Assembly: GCA_019843655.1 (NCBI GenBank)
Contig: JACDQD010000105.1
Location: 3,100,001 to 3,164,000, forward strand
DNA from: Lethocerus indicus
Taxonomy: Eukaryota > Arthropoda > Insecta > Hemiptera > Belostomatidae
Length of the DNA stretch: 64,000 nt
Direction: 5' to 3'
Shown here: positions 34,726-45,844 of the stretch, piece after piece
Layout of the letters: each line of letters starts with the position of its first letter
Numbering within the stretch: position 1 is the stretch's first letter
Notes under the pieces: model-generated
The model's database searches: none
The model's input: only the letters and a program-made list of their open reading frames with translations
What the model was told of the DNA's origin: nothing
Program-made: the position numbers and the translations under genes

Positions 34726-37700
34726 TACTGATATGTATTATCAATGGAGGGAGGTCTACTCTTGTAAAATTGACCGTTTTCAATCTGGACAATACAGACG
34801 TGTATCTTTAACAGAATAATGTATCTTTGTTTCCGCAGTACGCCTCCAGACAAGAGGAGAACGAATTTAATTAATATATCAATTACACTCTTTGATGTTA
34901 TTTTTAATACTCAAAGTATTAAAAGTTCAACGTTTTCACAGCCTTATACACGTATATATATGCATAAGTTTTATATATAATATATAGCGAAGAATATGTA
35001 ATAGGGATCTCGACACGGGGGGTAGGAAGGAAAGGTCTCTCGGCAATAAAAGGGTGGGCGGATTTAGTGCGGGTCCGGTTCTTTACTGTCTGGGAATATA
35101 CTACCGACGAATTTTGGATTATTAAATGTTTCGGGGGTCGTGAGGGTGTAGCAAGTGTCGGCGGGGTTTGTATAAATCTCGGGCCGGCTGGAACTGTCGT
35201 ACATTTTAAATTTTAATTCGTTGGCCGTAAAAGAGGTTCGGCGTTTAATAATGTGACAAACGCCCGTCCTCCCCCCGCAAAGGCGCGTTCGACTCTGGAG
35301 GAGAGGACGGGGGGAAAATCCCGTAATAGTGCCGCTATTATTGAAGATTGTTTATTTGTACGCGTTGTGTCGCGAGTTTATACGTCTGTAGCCGGAATGC
35401 TTATTCGGAGCGCGGGACCGGGCCAAGTTAACGGGCGTTAAAAATGCTTTATTTGCGATCCTGAAAAGGCCTCGTCCGCGCAAACTTTAAAGGATCTGGC
35501 AATTCGTTTACGATTGCTGGCGAGTTTACGGGAGGCGTGTGGAAACAATAACGCCCCCTATACAATTTCTCATGGGCCGTTAATCAGTATTTTATCGAGT
35601 CGTTACTATTCAGCCAAGGTTGGGGTTTGGAAAAAACCCAGAACGAAATCTTCTGTTGCCCACTTCTAGATTGGGCCTCGAGATCGAGATTTGGTCGAAC
35701 AATAACTGAACAGTAACGCATTATAGACAAATATGTGTGTGTAATCAATTTTGTATATCTTGTTTGCTTTTCATTATAAAGAAGTTCGATGATGGCAATT
35801 ATGACGTGCTGCAGAAGTACTCTAGGCCGGGGGCGTTTAAGTCATAGTAAATGTTTTGATATGAAACATACCCGAGCCCGAGTGTTTTAAAACTTTGCAA
35901 TAATATTTCTTTCAACCCTTTCTGTTATGATAGGGCCAATTTGGCCGAAACGCCCGGTTTCGGCTCCTCGCCGTCGTCAATTGAATTCCGTCTGTAATAT
36001 ACAGTGGTAACTGCATACCGACCGCCGACGTATACATACACTGTCGGCCGCCCGCATTAACTATGCGTATTGCATGCGGAATGCGAGCATAGGAGGATAC
36101 CGTTCTAGGACAGTAGGTGTAATTAGGCGAACGGAGATGCACCGAGAGAGATATAGAGAGAGAGACTAACAAAACCGATCTAGCCCATTATTATATTGGT
36201 TCATTTCAATAGAATTTGAATTTAATATTTGAAAGTACATTTTTAATTGAAATCAAAATTTATTGGCTAAGTTAATGTGCAGCCGTATGGCTTTAGTTGG
36301 TGTAACGGATGAAATGTCTCAATGTTATTACTAATGGATGTTCAAAACGTTACAATACGTATATTCTGCTGAAATTCAATTATTATTTTCCCCCCTCCTC
36401 CCCGCACGACCCTCTGTCGAACCGGGCCATCGTGGATATGGTAGGGGATGGAGGGTCCCGATGGATTCTCTAACAAAAGTCTCTCCCAACCCTGCTTCAC
36501 CCTCAATTCTACCTTTTTTCTACCCCCCCCCCGCCCACCCTCTCTCTCTCTCCTTCCAATATCAGAAAAGCATTGGGATCGGTTTCAATTATGGGAATTA
36601 ACTAGGGCGTAAAAAAGCCACCCCCGCCAACCCCAACCCCGTCCCTCCACCGTTTCGAAAAAGGTTTCAATGAAGAGGAGTCCATCGTAAATTGGAGGGG
36701 GGGGGGCTGGTCACAAATTTATGACTGCGGGGAGGCCCATGAACACCCCCACCGTCAACCCATTAATTCTACTTCACTTAAAGGATTAGATTTGCTTCGT
36801 CGAACAATTACACCCTTTTTCGTAGGAATTTCTTTTCTTTTTTTTTCCATTCGACGTCTCGTTATTTTATATCGGGTTTATATTAGTATTAATATTTGAC
36901 GGCCGTCTGAGTGGGCTCCGGCAACATTAACGGCGACTCTTGTCCCCCAATCGTGCATTGTTCGAAATTGAGGTACAGGTTCGATTCATTCCTGTTTTCG
37001 AGGGTACAATAACTGTCTTAGGCGGTAAAAGTGAACATCATTTTCAGAGCGGGACTTAAAGTAATAAAGTGCAATATAATATGGAATTTCATGACCTCAA
37101 TGTTTTTTATTAACTACTTCTAACTGTCCGCAGGGCGGTCTCCAATTCTTTCCTAGTTAGAACGCCAGATGTTTGAAATTTCAAGGGACTGAAAAACCTT
37201 TTTTTTTTTTTAATTCCTAAACTTTCCTTATTGGGCCGACTTTCACTTATGAATGTTTATCGCCGTACTGGAGGGCTGCGTTTCGGGGGGATGAACTCGT
37301 GGGTGGGGATTCTTCTTTAATTAACTCATTCCTTTTTTTCCAACCCCCTCCCCCACCCCCTTGCACGGGTCCATTTTGGAGCCAAGTGGATTGTGTGGGT
37401 GTGCGAGCAGCAATCAGAGTTGGACCCGGCGGTGGTGGGTTAATGCCGCCCAGATTGCCACCCCCTGCGAACTTGCTCCTCTGTTCCATTCTTTTTCCCA
37501 CTCTTTCTCTACCCTCTTTCCAACCCCCCAACCTTTCGGCGGTCGCTTGTAACACGAGATGTTGTCCGCTGTTTAATGTGACTCGATTCTCCCCCGCCCC
37601 ACAAGAACCGCAGGGTGGAAGTATATATCCCCGCTTAAGTTACTCTCCTGGGACTGTGGCCAGAGCCTCTATTAAATAGGAAAGAAAAAAATAAACGTAT

Positions 37701-37970
37701 AGTATTACACTTATAGTATTAATAGTTGACATCAATATATGTTTATTCCCGTCGGCGGTGATTTCGAATCGGGCCTATTCGGTCCCAGAAGGGGAGTTAC
37801 TTATAATAAAATTCAGTTATAAGATAATTGTTCGCACTCGAAAAATAATGCAACGAATAAGGGGGATGTGCTAAACTGAAAAAGAGGGTTATAAAGGAAA
37901 AACTTCGGCAAAAACGCCGTTTTTGAAGAAATGACCTCAAAATTGAAAATAATAAGTAATTTATATAATA
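34726..37970. other. No gene supported
   Basis: A + strand frame from 35253 is interrupted by one stop (35439-35441) and then stays open to about 35670; it has no recognisable domain and is discussed as a finding. A short, weak FB1-like stretch (CCCGGTTTCGGCTCCTCGCC) lies near 35957-35976. C runs occur at 36524 and 37344-37360. The rest is unique. Confidence 0.45.
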
Positions 37971-38122
37971 TACCTGTTTTGTGGTCTGCGAGGGGTTTGA
38001 ATTCCGTAGATTTCGTGTGTTTCAACAGATCACCGCTACTGAAGATGGCGAGCAGCCGAAACCGGTCTAGCAAAAGACCAAACCAGCGAGAGGAGACAGA
38101 AACACGCGAAATCTACAATAAG
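37971..38122. mobile_element. FB1 element, deleted form
   Basis: The outer left arm (37971-38024) reads TACCTGTTTTGTGGTCTGCG, then AGGGG, then CCGTAGATTTCGTGTGTTTC. It jumps straight into the right arm (38030-38118), which reads ACCGCTACTGAAGATGGCGA, GCAGCCGAAACCGGTCTAGC and AAAAGACCAAACCAGCGAGA. The inner left arm and the centre are missing, and so is the outer right arm. The ATG at 38044 opens a 26-codon frame, MASSRNRSSKRPNQREETET and a few more residues, as in the copy at 29113. Confidence 0.8.
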
Positions 38123-38696
38123 TAATTAGCATTTTTGCTTTCTGCTTTCTACCTTTCAATATTTCTGTCAAGTCAAGTATGAGAACTATCCATGATATTA
38201 TTGAATTCTCAAATTTATAATTTCTAAAGTTCATTATTTGACCTTAGTTACGAATCGAACCTTAATTTTCTGGATATCCGATTCTGACAGAATGCGGATA
38301 TTATGTTCGCGCCCGGAATAATTTGCAAATTTGTATTTGACACTTTCGGGATGATACTGAATTTCAATTGTGCTAATTTTGGCTCAAAATTATCTCTTTA
38401 TCACGCACTGCTTGTAAAATCTGATTGTAGTGTCATTTCCCCAACGGAGACAGTGTCGTGTCCTTATTTTACTGGGGCTGAAACGAAATTTGAACAATAT
38501 CCCAGCTTAGGCTTTCGGTTGGAGTCCAGAGTCGGTGACAGCGGGTTTCCAAAAAACTGTTAGGAAAACTATTAGGAGGGCCCTATCCAGTGGGGAGGAC
38601 AGTGGTTCGAGAACTTACCGAGGGGCAAGTGGCCGCACAGCTCCAGATTTATGAAGACGCTCCTACTGGATATAAATCTTGAAAATTAAGGCAAAA

Positions 38697-38701
<5 letters not shown>
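38123..38701. other. No gene seen
   Basis: AT-rich, unique. An 86-codon frame at 38303-38563 has no recognisable motif. Confidence 0.5.

Positions 38702-38731
<30 letters not shown>
38702..38731. repeat. (CT)n microsatellite
   Basis: Thirty bases of CT. Confidence 0.95.
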
Positions 38732-38734
<3 letters not shown>

Positions 38735-38853
38735 CCTTCCCTCCGTCCCTCCGTCTCCGTCTCGCTCGGTTTTGATTAATAGGCCCAAAAAACTTCTGCA
38801 AGGGAAGGGAAGTGAAGGAGGAGGGACCCTTTTAAATCTAAATCACGCTTGGC

Positions 38854-38876
38854 CTTCTTCTTCTTCTTCTTCTTCT
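38854..38876. repeat. (TTC)n microsatellite
   Basis: About seven TTC triplets. Confidence 0.95.
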
Positions 38877-41800
38877 GCCCTTAATCAACCCGGACCCCAG
38901 CAGGCTCACCCACCTCTACCCGATGGTTTTTCACGTGGACGGAAACTAAATGAAAATTCACCGCTCCAAATTAATTACGGTTTGAAATATTACGGCGCGG
39001 AATTGACGTCAGTTCGGCTGCATTTTGTCTGTCGAACCGTCGGTCTGTTCCGGTGTCTGCACGGAACAGTATTTTGGTGATAATTGGAATGAAAAAAATC
39101 AAGTTTACGCAATAGTTCGGCGTCCAACAGAGGCTATTTCAATCGACAATTGCCTTAAGATTCTCGTCCTAAACATTTCATATTTTCAAAACCGTCCAGT
39201 CACATTTTTTGCATATCGTATCTGACCCCTATAAAATCCAATCGCCGACAAAATTTTTTATGTTATAATAATAATTATTATTCTGTTTTCTATTCATTGG
39301 GGTATTCGTGTGTTAATTCTCCGGTGAAGAGCTTGTTGAAGGATTTAATTTCAAATAAAATAAATAGAACCTATACGTACGCTGAACGTTCAAAAGTGGA
39401 ATACGACGAACTCTTGTGCAACACCTGGAAAAGGTATTTCATAGTGCATAGAGAGCCGGGCGTTGAAAGAGAAGCGGCGGTGACGGCATTTCCGGTAGTC
39501 TCACTTGTCCACTCGCCTCCGTTCCTTTTATATTCTCACGCCCGTTTTCCTTCTTTTTTTTTATAGCCGAGAAGATAGCACCACCGTCCCCTTATATTTA
39601 TAATAGAGAACGACACACAGAAAAAAAAATGGCGCCCTGGATAAACAAAAAGCCTTTTTCACCCGACCCGGGGCTTGTTTAAAATTGCCCGAGCTGAAAT
39701 ACGCGTTGAATGGAACATAAAATGTAAAAACGCACCGGACAAAAATTTATCCTGCCCCACTCAATTTAAAGTTATCCCCGGTTAAATTGGAATTTGCGGT
39801 ACTGATCTAATAAGTGACTGTAAATGTTCTTTGAAAGAAAGTGTTGAAAGAGTAAATATGAAAATTTCGATGGAAACCGATAATCCGTCCTGAGCTTTAA
39901 TTGAAAATGGGTTTATAAAATGTTATTGTTTTAAGATTCCTTTTGGTGGAATATAATAATTGTAGCGATCATCAGTAGCATTGAGGTCGGGCACTGACCG
40001 GAGAACTCAGGAATGATAATGATCGGTTTTCAAATAGACTCCTGAATAATTGCATACTATTTTTCAACAGTTTAAAATTAACGATTGTCTCCTAACTGTT
40101 CGCTTTCCGAAGACAGATTTCTTTTGTAATATTTCGTGCGCGTTATATTTCACACTTCTGACATTAATATTCGGTCGGGGCAGGAGGCCAAGAATAAAGT
40201 TGTCGGTGGAGATAAGAGATTCAGGGAAAAGGGACCGATTGTTCGTTGAAAAATGATTTTGTCAGAAGATCAGATTCTGTAAAATATGGACGGCCGGCGC
40301 TAAAATTGAACTTTCGTCCGTTCGCGGAAACTCGGAAGCGCGTCGTCTATTCTCGAGATAGACCGGTGCCAAAATATGACCGCGTCCACAATTCATATTT
40401 CGTCCCGGCGAGCAATTAGAGAAGGCGGAGGTTTTGTAAAAAAGAAATCGCATTGTTTCCGCCGCAGTTTGAATTCGATCCAAAACGCCGCTGTTGTTCT
40501 CCAACGCGTCATATTCGATTAATGGCTTTCGATGACGGGTCATTTCAAATAGTGCCCCAACGCGTTTCCTGTCGATTAATCTGGGTTTTATCCACTCGGG
40601 GGTTCGAAATATTTTAGAGACGCCGATAGAAAACCGAAAAACAACACCCGGTCAGTGACCCACGATTTTTTGAAATCGAGTTTCTTTCATTTCAATTCTT
40701 AATTATGAGTGTGCAGAGGAAAAAAAATATCTTCGGAAGCAACTCCACGAAATGAAGGGTCGGGCTAATTAGTCGGTTTTTCGTTACTCGTCGTTGGTTT
40801 CTTGAAATTGACTCCTCAACGTTTTTCTGAAATTTATTCTTATTATTTGGCCCAGTACACCCAGTATTCCTTTACTGTTTTCCGAGAAAAATATCCCTCG
40901 GTCTGGATTCGTTTAGCGTTACCTACTGACGAGTGGGAGGATCCGGGAGGGAAATCCCTTAGTCCACTTGTCCGAAGATAGACAGAATCCCAATTATTTT
41001 GTCCCTACCTGCTTATTATCTCAATTTACGGTAAAACATTTAGCGCCGGTATTATAAGTCTGTTTCAAAGTTATATACGATGTGATGTAATATTATGAAA
41101 AGAAAATTATAAAATATTACAGACTTTATCAAATCCCCGTCCCTTCTGTTGTCTGTGTGTTCGCAATAGTGATTTCACTGTAACTAACATGGCCTGCTTA
41201 TTAGTACGTATTTTGACTGAATATTCGAGCAAAGGAATACGAAATTCCAGCCTTTTTTATCATTTTCATCCCCTCTATAGTATCTTTGGCATGCATCTTT
41301 ATCAGGTACATAATTTTCACTTTCTGTCACCTTTGTTGTTTAGATTTCTTAAATTTTCCTTAAAGAAAATGTCTTAAATTTTCTTAAAATTTCCCTTATT
41401 CTACGCAGTTATTAAAGAGGAACCTCCTCCCCCGTATACTTTGTCATTTAAGCTCAAGTTTTATGTCCAACGGCGCGATTAGGGACGGAATTAGGCGGAG
41501 TGGGAAGTTTCATTTCCATTTGTCTACTCTACGGGGGCGTCAAATTTTCAAGAAAATCGTATTCAGCATTGTTTTATCGGACGCGGACACGGCCAAATGG
41601 GAATTTGGCATCGTCGCCTGAATACCAATCTCAAGAGAGAGGGAGGGGAGGCCCTGAATTTGTATCACGTTCTCAGCTCCTTCGTAAATAAGCGAGGTTT
41701 TATCCGTCCCAATAGATATTTCACGGATCTACCCCCCCCCCGCCCCTCCTCACACTTTCCGCCGGGATTTCCACTGGGAAAAGTAGTAGTATATCGATCG

Positions 41801-42617
41801 TTCCTAAATAGCTGGAAAGCCCGTCTTATATAGGCAGATCTTCCCGTGCCAAATCGTTTCGGCTGGCTGGCGAAAACTCTTCGATGGGATTTTCGCCACG
41901 AATTCCTATCCGTTCGGACGTTTTAATTCAGTGTTTATAGTCAACCGTCTCGAGCAATTTGCTAAACACTTTCAGCCGAAGGGTCGGACTTTCCTAATCT
42001 ATAGGAAGGGCACTCCTTAGGCCTTCAATGAGTATATTATAGAGGATTGAGGAAATTGAGGATATTATAGAAGTAAATAAATGTCAGGAGAAAGAAATTA
42101 ATGTCTATACATTGTATAATACAATCAGCGATATTGATGTTAGATTCATTGACAAGTTACAAATAGAGCATAGTGAAGAACAACCACGTGGCCACTTCCT
42201 TTTCAGGTATATGTAAAGAACGTTTCGGATGTAATGAGTTATTAACAGTGTGTAATTTGTCTTGATCCTTAGCGTACAATTAATTGTGTAAAATTCACGT
42301 TCGGAATTGACTTGGCTGTCTGTTCGCTTGTTGAATTGAACAAATAAATCGGTTGGGAAAATGAAACCCGCCCACCGAAAGCAGTATTGTCCGCCCTTGG
42401 GTTATGATGAATGAAGTTCAATTTTGATGCGGCTTTTATAGCTGTAATACAGTTTTAAAATACACTCCCGTAAGATTCCTTTCGTGGCTGACTCGTGTTT
42501 TTGAAGAAAATCGTACATTTGAAAATGGTTTTGATAAGTAAATCAATCGGCATCTGCCAGACGTCATTCCGAGGCTGAGACCAAGAATTGAGAGTACAGG
42601 TCATTACACTTAATTCC

Positions 42618-42620
<3 letters not shown>
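38877..42620. other. No gene supported
   Basis: Long unique stretch. The only exon-like frame is at about 39328-39431, ending in AAAAG|GTATTT like a splice donor; it is discussed as a weak finding. A C9 run lies near 41732. Confidence 0.45.

Positions 42621-42677
<57 letters not shown>
42621..42677. repeat. (TA)28 microsatellite
   Basis: Perfect alternating TA over 57 bases, self-complementary and so able to extrude as a cruciform. It is the only long TA array in the window. Confidence 0.97.
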
Positions 42678-42680
<3 letters not shown>

Positions 42681-43137
42681 GGAGAGAGCAGAAGCTGATA
42701 ATTTATCAAGGATGGATTTCTATAGGGGCCACTACAGACAGTTCCCTTTTCTCATCGCCCATTCCGCTTTTCACCCTTCATTCTTCTCCTCCTTTAAAGC
42801 TCTTTCAGAAGCGACCCTTCCCCTCCAACAAAGAATCATTGTTGCGTATAATGTGATACGTGCTAATTAAATTACGACTTCATTCGAATTTCGCCCCGAG
42901 AGAGAATTGAGATCGGTGCGGACGTTGATTGATTGATGAGTTTTATTGAAAATCGGATTTTTTCTCCGCCCGCCTCTTTCTCTCTCTTTTTTTAATTTCA
43001 CGCAGATTACTTTCGTTGTACGTTGTTTGTCAGTGGGGGGGAGGGATAAAGGGATTAATTAATTAAATACGGGATAAGGTGTCTCGGACGGTATAATGGA
43101 ATCCAGTTTCGAAAGACGTTCGATTATTTTTTCGAAA
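42678..43137. other. No gene seen
   Basis: A 64-codon frame starts at the end of the TA array (42676) and has no known domain. Confidence 0.45.
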
Positions 43138-43150
43138 CCCCCCCCCCCCC
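43138..43150. repeat. Poly-C run (C13)
   Basis: Thirteen uninterrupted C. Confidence 0.95.
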
Positions 43151-44955
43151 GTCTGTCGTCGAACCTCAATTCGGTTTCCTAAATCATTTCTCGGTTATTC
43201 GATAGATATTTATAAAACTAATAAATCATTTAACCCACATTCTTCTCCGCGCCTATAATATTATATGCTTTTTATACACGATCGTCCGGTACACTGAGTA
43301 CCCCCCAATCATATTTCCGCATTGCATAATTCATAATTGGACGGAAAATTGCTGACGCCTCTCACTTCGGTTATAATCATTGAATGTATGTCGGTCATAA
43401 TTCTTTCTCAAGGTAGAATACGCGGAAATCGCTTATAGATAAGCGCTTTCATCTGTTGTTTGGATGCGGGTCGCACGCACCGTTAAAGTAATTTTAGACA
43501 ATTCATAGTCCCTGGAACAACTTATATCGCTATGAGATATTGGATTAGGGATTTTACTCTGTACCAATATCATAGTACTAATAGTGGCCAGATTTACTGA
43601 TCCTTTTTTTTGTGCGGCTAGACCTGTATTATCGATCTAGCTAGTAGCAGTCTTTATTTTATAGCTTCATTTATTCTGCGTTCCGGTGAAAATTGGACCC
43701 TTTGTTTTCTGCCGCTCTAGAAGTATATCTGGGGTTGAGGAAGACGGCCAAAATATCCCCGGGTTATTTGCCGGGGGGTGGTCGGGGCCGCTATTTGTCA
43801 GAGCTCGATTTCTATAGGGGCGGAATCGGGCAGGTCTTTTCTCAACCCTTAATGTTTCTACGGCCTCCCCGCTGTCCCTTAACCCACCCCGGCTCTTATA
43901 TATATATAATTCCGAGCCGGGTTATACGTTATAAATGAGATCGTGAATAGAGGCATAGCGCTCCCTACTGATTTTGGGCAGGGGGAGGCCCCCAGGTGCG
44001 GAGGGTCTTCTTCAATTTGTTTCTCCGTCCCCGCTTCCATATCGTATTTTTCCACCACCCCGTGTTCATATTCGTCATATTCCGGAATGGACGAGAAATC
44101 GGACCGCTCGATTGATGTCGGCCATAGACTTCTTCGTGTACAGCTCAAGACTGGCACTGTTGGCCCTCAAAATAAAACTGTGTTTAAAAACGCGTGTCCT
44201 GCGAATCCAAACATGTAATAATTCATTTTGGTACAGGTTCAATGTTCATTGATTAGGATTTTTAATCGGATAACATTTGAATACTGAAAATTTTCACACT
44301 GCTTGAATAAATATTGGAATGTCTTTTGTTGCCTGAAATTTATTTGAGTTAAAATTGATTTATGTTAGGTTGAGTCAGTTCAAATTACAAATAATACGAC
44401 GAAAGAGATAAAGAAGAGTGGAAACATTGCCTTGGAAACATGGCCTTTTATTTAGATACTTTTTATCTTCTTAATTAATCAGTTCTGGATTTTCGAGTAG
44501 TTTTTGCTGTAGTTTCAGCTATTACTGATAGTAGCCATCACTGTCTTTCAAAAGTATTTCAACTTTTGTACATTTCTAAGGTGTGGTATATCATTTCGGT
44601 CAATACGGCTTACAGTTAGGGCTTTCTATTGAGCGTGTATATTTACCCAGTGAAAACGGGACGAAATTTATTTTAAAAAAATATATATTATTCACTTCAT
44701 GAAGTTTCCGTTTCAATCACTGGAAAGAACCAAAAGGGAGAGGAGCCGCCTTCACTTCCCCGCCGCTCTCCACGTTATTTGGAAAATCCGAGTGAAACGG
44801 GAAGAAAGAAGAGGTCGAGAAGTTTCTCCCATTTGTCCTCTTGGAAGGGAGTGTGAGAATGAGAGGTATAATAGAAGGAAACGCATAATTATGTCCTCCT
44901 TTCGTAATGGCCGGATTCGGCCCTCCTCCACTCTTCTTCTGTGTTTTTTCTCGAA
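43151..44955. other. No gene seen
   Basis: Unique sequence, AT-rich at 44220-44700. Overlapping frames at 43943-44252 lie in different phases of the same DNA and show no domain. Confidence 0.5.
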
Positions 44956-45017
44956 TCTCTTCTCTCTCTCTATTCACCTCTTCCTTTCTCTCTCTCTCCC
45001 TATCTCTCTGTCTCTCC
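44956..45017. repeat. Imperfect (CT)n tract
   Basis: CT array broken by TATT, ACC and TTCC interruptions. Confidence 0.9.
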
Positions 45018-45603
45018 CCGGCCCGCTTTTATTTAAGGGCGGAAAACGATTTCTTGATGGGGCGAAGGGCGGGGAGGAGGGATGATGCTCAGGAGGATAT
45101 AAAAAGCCGATAATCGTCTTTCGCTATAAAGTTAGGTCTTTTTTTTCGCGGACCGAGGGAACTTTTTTACGCCCGAAATCGAAAGCTCAGTTAGCCTAGA
45201 ATGTATATGGTGTTCGCCATCAAACCTCAATTACGAGGTTTTGGGCCCGCCTAATTTGGCAACCGGGAGGGCCGATGCCGGTTTTAAATTCTTTTTTTTT
45301 AATATCCCCCCGGTTTTCGAATTCCGAAATTTATGGTTCTTTCGCCTTTTATATTACACGGAACGAATTGGAATTGCTAAAGAGTAATATACTTTATCAG
45401 AAGTAGTCCGCCGCTAATAGAGATTGTTCGATTCGATTGCCGAAAATTCAACTCCGGATTTGAACACAGCGGCTGTACTTTAGGGCTCTTTTGGCCTTAA
45501 TTTAATAACTTTCCACAGAGAATGTGGAAATACGATATTAAATAATTACGCGACATTCACACGGTATTTACCGTTTATGACGAACAGTATTAATTAGTTT
45601 CAA
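45018..45603. other. No gene seen
   Basis: Unique sequence leading up to the FB1 hairpin. Confidence 0.5.
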
Positions 45604-45844
45604 ATACCTGTTTTGTGGTCTGATAGGGGTTGGTATACCGTAGATTTCGTGTGTTTCTGTCTCCTCTCGCTGGTTTGGTCTTCAGTAGCGGCGTTAGTCA
45701 CTTTTGGCACTCTGGATGTTTTTTTAGCGGGGGTGCCAAAAGTGACTGACACCGCTACTGAAGATGGCGAGCAGCCGAAACCGTTCTAGAAAAAGACCAA
45801 ACCAGCGAGAGAAGACAGAAACACACAAAATCTACAGTATTATT
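45604..45844. mobile_element. FB1 fold-back element, compact hairpin
   Basis: This is the best short copy of the family. The left arm (45604-45718) reads TACCTGTTTTGTGGTCTGAT, through CCGTAGATTTCGTGTGTTTC and CTCCTCTCGCTGGTTTGGTC, to AGTCACTTTTGGCACTCTGG. The right arm (45733-45844) is its inverse, from GGTGCCAAAAGTGACTGACA through GAAGATGGCGAGCAGCCGAA to AAATCTACAGTATT. Only about 14 bases separate them. The left arm lacks about 35 bases around CTAGACCGGTTTCGG that the right arm keeps, so a transcript would form a long hairpin with one large bulge. The right arm lacks the outer 30 or so bases. No transposase is encoded, so movement would need another element's enzyme. Confidence 0.85.

Noticed and set aside
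34223..34792. 189-codon minus-strand ORF
   Set aside because: It covers GA/CT repeat, C15-A16 and an FB1 fragment. The sequence is low-complexity and no domain is visible.
19448..43823. TTTCTATAGGGGC shared at about 19448, 42718 and 43810
   Set aside because: Matches of 13 bases are expected by chance between sites in a window of this size, and the flanks do not align.
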